Assembly: GCA_009922885.1 (NCBI GenBank)
Contig: RFUP01000014.1
Span: 1-15,142 of the forward strand
Direction: 5' to 3'
Length of the DNA stretch: 15,142 bases
Source of the DNA: Paracoccaceae bacterium
GTDB lineage: Bacteria > Pseudomonadota > Alphaproteobacteria > Rhodobacterales > Rhodobacteraceae
Under the pieces are notes generated by a model. That model was not told the origin of the DNA and ran no database searches. It saw only the letters and a program-made list of their open reading frames with translations. Shown in pieces: positions 1 to 6,707 of the stretch (the stretch's first letter is position 1; the number at the start of each line of letters is the position of its first letter). Made by a program: the position numbers and the translations under genes.

Positions 1-9
1 TCGGAGACC

Positions 10-450
10 ATGATGCCCCGCCTGCCCGACCCCGAGTTGCAAGCCGAATTCTACGCCGATGTGCCCACGAAACGGCTCCTCGCGTTCTTTATCGATACGC
101 TGGCGATCATCCTTCTCGTTGCGGGCATTGTGCTGCTGACGGCGCTGACGGGGCTTTTTATCCTGCCCTTCCTGATTTTCTCGGTGAGTTTCCTTTACCG
201 CGCGATCACCATCGCGCGGAATGCCGCCACCCCCGGCATGCGGATGATGGCCATCGAATTCCGCACACTCGACGGCGAAGAGATTTCAACGCCGCTGGCG
301 TTTTGGCACACGGTGGGCTTCTCGGTGAGCCTCGCAATGCCGCTTTTGCAGGTGATTTCCATCTTCCTGATGCTCACCAGTGCGCGCGGTCAAGGCCTCA
401 CCGATCACATGCTCGGCACGGTCGCGCTCCATCGCCGTGCAGGCACCTAA
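10..450 (+). CDS. RDD family membrane protein (possibly 5'-truncated by window)
   Basis: Small integral membrane protein of the RDD family, whose members are inner-membrane proteins of mostly unknown function (some are linked to ion transport). From the ATG at 10 it is 146 residues. The conserved Arg-Asp pattern is visible as KRLLAFFIDT (residues 21-30), followed by two hydrophobic segments at about 28-45 and 46-63, the TPGMRMM stretch at 74-80 and a third hydrophobic segment at about 101-122. A GGAGA at 3-7 could serve ATG 10 or the ATG at 13. From memory, relatives carry roughly ten more residues before the LPDP motif and the frame is open back to base 1, so the real start may lie outside the window. 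It is followed by bpt on the same strand after about 97 bases. The family call is firm; the cellular role is unknown. Confidence 0.82.
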   Translation: MMPRLPDPELQAEFYADVPTKRLLAFFIDTLAIILLVAGIVLLTALTGLFILPFLIFSVSFLYRAITIARNAATPGMRMMAIEFRTLDGEEISTPLAFWHTVGFSVSLAMPLLQVISIFLMLTSARGQGLTDHMLGTVALHRRAGT

Positions 451-491
451 AACGCGCACCAAGCGCTCCGTTGCTCATTCAATCGCCGCGC

Positions 492-520
492 TTGGACTCT
501 CGCTTTGCACTTGCTATCGT
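492..520 (+). promoter_or_regulatory. Candidate sigma70-type promoter for bpt
   Basis: TTGGAC at 492-497 and TATCGT at 515-520 are separated by exactly 17 bases. A start point near 527 would give a leader of about 20 bases before the bpt ATG at 548. The match is partial (4 of 6 in the -10 box), so this is a suggestion based on spacing and position; read-through from the RDD gene is the alternative. Confidence 0.3.
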
Positions 521-547
521 GGCACCAGTTCTGATGCGGCAAAGTTG

Positions 548-1369
548 ATGCGACATTCCCTTCCCACGGTTCCACAGTTCTACGTGACAGCCCCCCAGCC
601 CTGCCCCTACCTACCGGGCCGGATGGAGCGGAAGCTATTCACGGCATTGGCGGGCGATGGCGCGGATCGGTTGAACAATGCGCTCTCGAAGCAAGGCTTC
701 CGCCGCTCGCAGAACGTGCTTTACCGCCCCTCTTGCTCGGATTGCTCGGCCTGCCTTTCGGCGCGCATCCGTGTCGCCGATTTCACGCCCTCGAAAACAC
801 AGCGCCGCACGGCGCGCCGGAATGCCCATCTGCACCGCAAGGCCTCCAGCCCTTGGGCGACGGAAGAGCAATTCGCCCTCTTCCGCACCTATCTCGACAG
901 CCGCCACGCTGATGGCGGCATGGCCGATATGGATGTGTTCGAATTTGCCGCGATGATCGAAGAAACCCCGATCCGCACCCGCGTCATCGAATATACCGAT
1001 ACGAAAAGCGGCACGCTTTCGGCCGTCTGCCTCACCGATATCCTCGATGATGGCGTGAGCATGGTCTACAGTTTCTACGATCCCGAACGCGAAGCCGACA
1101 GCCTTGGCACCTACGCGATCCTCGACCATATCGAAATCGCACGCGAAATGGGCCTGCCCTATGTCTATCTGGGCTATTGGGTGCCGGGCAGCCCTAAAAT
1201 GGGGTATAAGACGCGGTTCGCAGCAGTTGAACTTTTCCTGCGCGGCGAATGGGAGCCCATGAAAGCTTCCAACGATTACAGCACCGAAACCCACCCCCTC
1301 TCGGTTGATCCGATTGCCGAACAAGTGGCCAATATCCGCCTTCCCGATAGTGTTGCCCCCTCGCGTTAG
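548..1369 (+). CDS. bpt: Aspartate/glutamate leucyltransferase (bacterial ATE-type aminoacyl-tRNA-protein transferase)
   Basis: Transfers leucine from Leu-tRNA to N-terminal Asp or Glu of proteins, marking them for ClpS/ClpAP degradation in the bacterial N-end rule pathway; cytoplasmic, EC 2.3.2.29 by family. The 273-residue product has the N-terminal ATE domain with Cys19 in the CPYLPGR motif and a Cys cluster at 63, 66 and 69, and a C-terminal GNAT-like half containing SMVYSFYDP, SLGTYAILDHI and YLGYWVPGSPKMGYK. The frame stays open upstream to 380, but the ATG at 548 gives the family-typical start MRHSLPTVPQFYVTAPQ; the upstream part is Ser/Arg-rich and unlike the family. The Shine-Dalgarno signal is poor. 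The older name is arginyltransferase; the leucyl specificity comes from the family assignment, not from residues I can see. The next gene on this strand is the ilvBN operon. Confidence 0.93.
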   Translation: MRHSLPTVPQFYVTAPQPCPYLPGRMERKLFTALAGDGADRLNNALSKQGFRRSQNVLYRPSCSDCSACLSARIRVADFTPSKTQRRTARRNAHLHRKASSPWATEEQFALFRTYLDSRHADGGMADMDVFEFAAMIEETPIRTRVIEYTDTKSGTLSAVCLTDILDDGVSMVYSFYDPEREADSLGTYAILDHIEIAREMGLPYVYLGYWVPGSPKMGYKTRFAAVELFLRGEWEPMKASNDYSTETHPLSVDPIAEQVANIRLPDSVAPSR

Positions 1370-1464
1370 GGCTGATTTTCTGGATCATGCCGCCAGCAAC
1401 GCGGTCTACGCAATTTTCTTAAAGAAAAATCCCCGCCTGCGACAGAAAATTGAATTTTTCGCGG

Positions 1465-1493
1465 TTGACGCTGCCGTGCAGCACGCCTAATGT
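1465..1493 (+). promoter_or_regulatory. Promoter of the ilvBN operon
   Basis: TTGACG (1465-1470, 5 of 6 to consensus) and TAATGT (1488-1493) are separated by 17 bases. The predicted start point is A1500 or nearby, 23 bases before the leader-peptide ATG at 1523. Directly upstream, 1445-1460 is AT-rich (GAAAATTGAATTTTTC, an imperfect palindrome) and could be an UP element or a regulator site. This is the best-looking promoter in the window, and it sits where an attenuated leader transcript must begin. Confidence 0.72.
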
Positions 1494-1522
1494 CCGGCCA
1501 CGTCAATAGAAGGGTGAGGCGA

Positions 1523-1570
1523 ATGCCTTTTCTGGTAGTCATTGTGGAGACATGGCGCATGGGCCGGTAA
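1523..1570 (+). CDS. ilvBN attenuator leader peptide (15 aa, MPFLVVIVETWRMGR)
   Basis: A 15-codon reading frame ATG-CCT-TTT-CTG-GTA-GTC-ATT-GTG-GAG-ACA-TGG-CGC-ATG-GGC-CGG-TAA that is too short for usual gene finding. Codons 4-8 are Leu-Val-Val-Ile-Val, exactly the three amino acids whose synthesis starts with the enzyme encoded downstream. A Shine-Dalgarno stretch, AAGGGTGAGG, lies at 1510-1519. The frame begins 23 bases after the predicted transcript start and ends 24 bases before the terminator stem. The peptide itself probably has no function; translation speed across codons 4-8 would decide whether transcription continues into ilvB. Codons 11-14 (TGG CGC ATG GGC) form the 5' arm of the antiterminator, so the coding sequence has a double role. 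Confidence 0.86.
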   Translation: MPFLVVIVETWRMGR

Positions 1571-1596
1571 CGGTGCCAGAATAAACCCCATGCGCC
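1554..1596 (+). promoter_or_regulatory. Antiterminator stem of the ilvBN attenuator
   Basis: GGCGCATGGG (1554-1563) is the exact reverse complement of CCCATGCGCC (1587-1596), giving 10 continuous base pairs. The 3' arm overlaps the first three bases of the terminator's 5' arm (1594-1600), so the two folds exclude each other. The 5' arm lies just downstream of the Leu/Val/Ile codons (1532-1546): a ribosome stalled there would leave it free, while one reaching the stop at 1568-1570 would cover it. A weaker local stem, 1553-1558 with 1573-1578, could also compete for the 5' arm. Confidence 0.78.
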
Positions 1597-1622
1597 CCCG
1601 ATCGAAAGACGGGGGCTTTTTG
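1594..1622 (+). terminator. Attenuator terminator upstream of ilvB
   Basis: GCCCCCG (1594-1600) pairs with CGGGGGC (1610-1616). Inside, after a one-base bulge, TC (1602-1603) pairs with GA (1608-1609) around a GAAA tetraloop. Five T residues follow at 1617-1621. This is a strong intrinsic terminator placed 38 bases before the ilvB start, where it would block the operon unless the antiterminator forms. Confidence 0.9.
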
Positions 1623-1659
1623 TTGGCAAAACGGTAGACGTCTGTAACGGAGCACAAGA

Positions 1660-3414
<1,755 letters not shown>

Positions 3415-3436
3415 TTCGGGAAAAGGACGCGAAGAA

Positions 3437-3997
3437 ATGGCCGCGCTAAACATCAAAAAAGGCTCGAACAGCCACTCCGCCTATAACCTGCGCCCGAATT
3501 TCTCGGACGTGATCGAGAAGCACACGCTCGCTGTTGTGGTCGATAATGAGGCGGGTGTCCTCGCCCGTGTCATCGGCCTCTTCTCGGGCCGTGGCTACAA
3601 CATCGACAGCCTCACGGTTGCTGAAATCGATCATGCGGGCCACCGTTCGCGCATCACCATCTGCACCACTGGCACGCCGCAGGTGATCGAACAGATCAAG
3701 GCGCAGTTGGGCCGCATCGTGCCTGTGCACGAGGTGCATGACCTCACGGTTGAAGGCCCCTCGGTGGAACGGGAACTGGCGCTTCTGAAAGTGGCGGGCG
3801 AAGGCGAGAAGCGCGTCGAGGCGCTCCGCCTTGCCGACATCTTCCGCGCCTCGGTTGTCGATTCGACGTTGAAGAGCTTCGTCTTCGAAATCACCGGCAC
3901 GCCCGACAAGATCGACGCGTTTGCCGATCTGATGCGCCCGCTCGGGCTCGTCGAAGTGGCGCGGACCGGGGTTGCGGCACTTTCTCGCGGCGCTTGA
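3437..3997 (+). CDS. ilvN: Acetolactate synthase small, regulatory subunit
   Basis: Regulatory subunit that binds IlvB, raises its activity and carries valine feedback inhibition. The product is 186 residues. The N-terminal ACT domain (about 28-105) has the ligand-site loop RGYNIDSLTV with Asn55; the C-terminal small-subunit domain (about 110-184) includes ERELALLKV and FEITGTPDKIDAF. The ATG at 3437 is chosen because AGGA (3424-3427) lies 9 bases upstream; the frame runs back to 3398, but that would overlap ilvB and add 13 atypical residues. An extension of about 25 residues before the ACT domain is present. The gene is co-transcribed with ilvB and followed within 20 bases by a strong terminator. 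It is commonly also annotated ilvH; which name applies cannot be decided here. Confidence 0.96.
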   Translation: MAALNIKKGSNSHSAYNLRPNFSDVIEKHTLAVVVDNEAGVLARVIGLFSGRGYNIDSLTVAEIDHAGHRSRITICTTGTPQVIEQIKAQLGRIVPVHEVHDLTVEGPSVERELALLKVAGEGEKRVEALRLADIFRASVVDSTLKSFVFEITGTPDKIDAFADLMRPLGLVEVARTGVAALSRGA

Positions 3998-4015
3998 TCA
4001 CGCGAAACAGAAACG

Positions 4016-4050
4016 AAGGGCCCCGGAGCACTGCGCCGGGGCCTTTTCTT
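4016..4050 (+). terminator. Rho-independent terminator of ilvBN
   Basis: GGCCCCGG (4019-4026) pairs with CCGGGGCC (4036-4043), extended by G-T and A-T pairs on the outside, with a small inner hairpin. TTTTCTT follows at 4044-4050. The T tract overlaps the stop codon (4049-4051) of the convergent gene. On the opposite strand the hairpin is followed only by a short mixed pyrimidine tract, so termination is best supported for the + strand. Confidence 0.9.
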
Positions 4051-4408
4051 ATCCGGCAACAGGAAGTCGGCTGCTCGCAGAAGTAATACGGTTGCGGAGC
4101 GCGGCAGCCATGGAAACCACCTGCCCCGACAGATCAGGCTTTACCGCAACGGGGGCCGCAACAGGCGCGGGCTTGTAGAGGCTGTCTGCAAGGCTTGGAA
4201 ACTGGCCTTCGGCGACAAGGCGCGGATTGAGCACCAACCGGACACTCCGCTCCCGCCTCAACTCGAATTGCACCAGATCTCCGGAATCAATCTCGGGAAA
4301 ATCACCCTCGTGCAGGCTTCCCTTGAAGTATGCGAGGTCGCCATGATCCTCGCACCAGATCACCGCTTTACGATCCACCGGGTCAGCCCACAGAACAACT
4401 CCGAACAT
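4049..4408 (-). CDS. Conserved hypothetical protein with cold-shock/OB-like N-terminal part
   Basis: A 119-residue cytoplasmic protein of unknown function. The start at 4408 is chosen because GGGAGG (4415-4420) sits 6 bases upstream; the frame is open to 4453, but that start has no such site. The first 70 residues follow the layout of a cold-shock domain: GVVLW near the start, a strand with AVIWCEDHGD, LAYFK, then GDLVQFEL. The aromatic RNA-binding motifs of true cold-shock proteins (KGFGFI and VFVH) are not preserved, so nucleic-acid binding is only a possibility. A Pro/Ala-rich linker follows at about 77-90, then a basic tail. It converges on ilvN and is divergent from the XRE regulator, sharing a 212-base upstream region. 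I recall similar small proteins starting MFGVVLW in Rhodobacterales, without known function. Confidence 0.82.
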   Translation of the reverse strand: MFGVVLWADPVDRKAVIWCEDHGDLAYFKGSLHEGDFPEIDSGDLVQFELRRERSVRLVLNPRLVAEGQFPSLADSLYKPAPVAAPVAVKPDLSGQVVSMAAALRNRITSASSRLPVAG

Positions 4409-4532
4409 CGGTCGCCTCCCTATTTCCACTTGGATATTCGTTGAGATTGCCAACCACGCTTAGTCCGTAAAACAGAAACTTCGAGCGGTCCTTTGTGTCA
4501 CTCGGGAATTCTCAATGACGCCGCATAGCGTC

Positions 4533-4561
4533 TCGACAGATGCGTTTTCGCATCTCATAAC
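4533..4561 (+). promoter_or_regulatory. Predicted promoter with operator palindrome for the XRE regulator
   Basis: TCGACA (4533-4538, 5 of 6 to consensus) and CATAAC (4556-4561, 4 of 6) are 17 bases apart. The spacer is almost exactly filled by the perfect inverted repeat AGATGCG-TTTT-CGCATCT (4538-4555). A dyad in this position is a classic repressor site, and the first gene downstream encodes a helix-turn-helix regulator, so autoregulation is inferred. The predicted start near 4568 gives a leader of about 53 bases. Confidence 0.55.
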
Positions 4562-4579
4562 GGCCAGACGGACCAATAC

Positions 4580-4600
4580 GAACGGATGCAAAACCCGTTC
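4580..4600 (+). repeat. Inverted repeat in the XRE regulator leader
   Basis: GAACGG (4580-4585) and CCGTTC (4595-4600) are perfect complements separated by 9 bases, 20 bases upstream of the GTG at 4621. It could be a second protein site or an RNA hairpin just before the ribosome-binding site. It has no T tract, so it is not a terminator. Confidence 0.4.
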
Positions 4601-4620
4601 AAACACCTCTGGGGATCTGG

Positions 4621-5439
4621 GTGGCACAAGAATATTTGAATCGTTCCACGCGAGCGACACCAGCAGAGTTGCGCGGCATGTTTGGCGCCAATCTCCGCTT
4701 GCTCGCGAACCAATATCCATCCGTCGCAGCGCTCTGCCGAGACCTCGACATCAACCGAACCCAGTTCAATCGTTACCTTGCGGGCGACAGTTTTCCGCGC
4801 CCTGATGTCCTGCATCGCATCTGCACCTTCTTCAACGTCGATGCGCGGATTCTCCTAGAACCCGTTGGCAACATTGAAGAAGCCGGAAAAGGCTTTCTGT
4901 TCCATCCCGTCGTTGATGTCAGCTTCGGCGCGCAGGCAATCTTCATTGAGGAAGAGACCCTGCCCTCGGGGTTTTACTGTTTCTCGCGGCGCTCCTTCAC
5001 CGATGACACAAAGTTCATCCAAGGGCTGATCTATGTTTTCCGCCAAGGGGATTACACCTTCATCCGTGGCTATGAGGCCCGCAAAGCGATGGCCGATCTC
5101 GGATTGGGCTTGAATTCCGCGTCACGCGAGTTTCGGGGCTTCGCGATGAAGCAGGAAGACGGCGTTGCGATCATGATCTCGCGACGCGGTGCGAATACAG
5201 GAACGTTTAACTTTCTGACACGAGCTGTGTCATTCCAGAACAACTTCTTCGAGGGCTACGTCACACGCACCTCGCGGGAAAGCACCATGTCCGTCCGCGT
5301 GACGCGCTTGGTCTTCGAGCATCTCGGGGTCGAGCGCGACAAGGTGATGCGCGCCGCGCGTGGCACCGGGTTTTGTGGGCTCGACGATCTGCAGCCATTC
5401 CACCGCCGCTTGCTCCGTCCGGCAGAGCCTTTCCGCTAA
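4621..5439 (+). CDS. XRE-type helix-turn-helix transcriptional regulator
   Basis: A 272-residue DNA-binding regulator. The N-terminal helix-turn-helix covers about 20-82 (FGANLRLLANQ, SVAALCRDLDINRTQFNRYL, FPRPDVLHRIC), with the recognition helix near residues 44-54. The remaining 190 residues, from about FHPVVDVSFGAQ on, form a mixed alpha/beta region I cannot assign to a named domain; it may sense a ligand or mediate oligomerisation. The GTG at 4621 is used because GGGGA lies 5 bases upstream; an ATG at 4678 (residue 20) would just keep the helix-turn-helix and remains possible. Upstream is a promoter with a dyad between its boxes. Targets are unknown; the divergent cold-shock-like gene is the obvious nearby candidate. 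prfB follows after 65 bases. Confidence 0.85.
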   Translation: MAQEYLNRSTRATPAELRGMFGANLRLLANQYPSVAALCRDLDINRTQFNRYLAGDSFPRPDVLHRICTFFNVDARILLEPVGNIEEAGKGFLFHPVVDVSFGAQAIFIEEETLPSGFYCFSRRSFTDDTKFIQGLIYVFRQGDYTFIRGYEARKAMADLGLGLNSASREFRGFAMKQEDGVAIMISRRGANTGTFNFLTRAVSFQNNFFEGYVTRTSRESTMSVRVTRLVFEHLGVERDKVMRAARGTGFCGLDDLQPFHRRLLRPAEPFR

Positions 5440-5446
5440 GGCCATC

Positions 5447-5475
5447 TTGCCCCGCTTGTCCGGCTGGGCTAAACC
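5447..5475 (+). promoter_or_regulatory. Weak candidate promoter for prfB
   Basis: TTGCCC (5447-5452) and TAAACC (5470-5475) have a 17-base spacer, with a start expected near 5482, about 23 bases before the prfB ATG. The -10 match is poor (3 of 6). It is listed because no terminator or better promoter is visible between the regulator and prfB; co-transcription is equally possible. Confidence 0.22.
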
Positions 5476-5504
5476 CCGCCCGAAGACGTTCCGGGATATC
5501 ACAG

Positions 5505-6632
5505 ATGCGCGCCGAGGCTCAAAACACCGTTGCCGAGATCGAAAAATCCATCGTGCTGCTAAAGCAGCGCATGGATTACGAAACGGCGAAGTATCGCCTC
5601 GAAGAATTCAACGCCCGCGTTGAAGATCCGACGCTCTGGGACAATCCCGAGAATGCGCAAAAGCTGATGCGCGAGCGGCAAGCGCTCGTGGATGCGCTCG
5701 AAGCCGTCCGCAAGATCGAAACCGATCTGCGCGACAATATCGAGTTGATCGAACTGGGTGAAATGGAAGACGACGCTTCTGTCATCACCGAGGCCGAGAA
5801 CGCGCTGAAAGACCTGCGCAAGATCGCCGCCGAGAAAGAACTCGAAGCGCTTCTCAATGGCGAGGCCGATGCGAACGACACCTTCCTCGAAGTGAACGCG
5901 GGCGCAGGCGGCACCGAAAGCTGCGACTGGGCCTCGATGCTGGCACGCATGTATGTGCGCTGGGCCGAGCGTAAGGGCTACACGGTTGAAATGCAGTCGG
6001 TGAACTACGGCGAAGAAGCGGGCATCAAGTCGGTGACCTACAAGATTTCCGGCCACAACGCCTATGGCTGGCTCAAGTCCGAGTCCGGCGTGCATCGCCT
6101 TGTGCGCATTTCGCCCTATGACAGCGCCGCGCGCCGCCATACCTCCTTCACCTCGGTCTGGGTTTACCCCGTGGTCGATGACAACATCGAGATCGACGTG
6201 CAGGACAAAGATATCCGCATCGACACCTACCGTTCCTCCGGGGCCGGTGGCCAGCACGTGAACAAAACCGACTCCGCCGTCCGGATCACCCACTTCCCGA
6301 CTGGCATCGTCGTGACCTCATCGGAAAAGTCACAGCACCAAAACCGCGACATCGCGATGAAAACCCTGAAGTCGCGCCTTTACCAGCTCGAACTCGACAA
6401 GCGGAACGCGGCCATCAACGCCGCCCACGAAGCCAAGGGCGATGCGGGCTGGGGCAACCAGATCCGCTCCTACGTGCTTCAGCCCTACCAGATGGTCAAA
6501 GACCTACGGACGAGCTTCGAAACCTCGGACACCCAAGGTGTGCTCGACGGCGACATCGACGAATTCATGGCAGCAACACTGGCCATGGACGTGGCGGGCA
6601 AATCCCGCGCCGAAGCCAACGCAGCGGATTGA
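5505..6632 (+). CDS. prfB: Peptide chain release factor 2 (RF2)
   Basis: Recognises UAA and UGA stop codons in the ribosomal A site and triggers peptide release. The product is 375 residues: an N-terminal helical region (about 1-110), the codon-recognition domain with the tripeptide at Ser203-Pro204-Tyr205, and the catalytic GGQ at 248-250 in SSGAGGQHVNKTDSAVR. The classic tripeptide is Ser-Pro-Phe; here the third residue is Tyr. The ATG at 5505 matches the family start MRAEAQN; the frame is open upstream to 5373, but that would overlap the regulator gene. There is no in-frame UGA near codon 25, so the autoregulatory +1 frameshift of E. coli prfB is absent. GGGA at 5493-5496 is a modest ribosome site. 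In many alphaproteobacteria prfB follows mrcA; here it converges on mrcA across two other genes. Confidence 0.97.
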   Translation: MRAEAQNTVAEIEKSIVLLKQRMDYETAKYRLEEFNARVEDPTLWDNPENAQKLMRERQALVDALEAVRKIETDLRDNIELIELGEMEDDASVITEAENALKDLRKIAAEKELEALLNGEADANDTFLEVNAGAGGTESCDWASMLARMYVRWAERKGYTVEMQSVNYGEEAGIKSVTYKISGHNAYGWLKSESGVHRLVRISPYDSAARRHTSFTSVWVYPVVDDNIEIDVQDKDIRIDTYRSSGAGGQHVNKTDSAVRITHFPTGIVVTSSEKSQHQNRDIAMKTLKSRLYQLELDKRNAAINAAHEAKGDAGWGNQIRSYVLQPYQMVKDLRTSFETSDTQGVLDGDIDEFMAATLAMDVAGKSRAEANAAD

Positions 6633-6707
6633 TCGCCGCCACTCAGGTATACTTGAACAGCCCCTAAATATCCGCCACTCTCCGCTTCGGGACCGAGGGA
6701 GAGAGCC

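Noticed and set aside
380..547. Upstream extension of bpt
   Set aside because: The frame is open, but the added 56 residues are low-complexity Ser/Arg-rich, overlap the RDD gene and precede a family-typical start at 548.
1414..1428. TTTTC/GAAAA hairpin after bpt as a terminator
   Set aside because: Only one G-C pair and no T tract after the 3' arm; too weak to be a convincing intrinsic terminator.
5405..5465. Imperfect direct repeat of CCGCTTG...TCCGGC across the end of the regulator gene and the prfB leader
   Set aside because: Short, with a five-base gap in one copy; within chance expectation for GC-rich sequence and with no further copy seen.
5373..5504. Upstream extension of prfB, or a +1 frameshift site as in E. 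coli
   Set aside because: The extension overlaps the regulator gene and is unlike RF2. The reading frame from 5505 is uninterrupted, so no frameshift is needed.
6645..6660. TATACT at about 6647 as a -10 box for the amidase gene
   Set aside because: No acceptable -35 box at 16-18 bases upstream, so I could not support a promoter.
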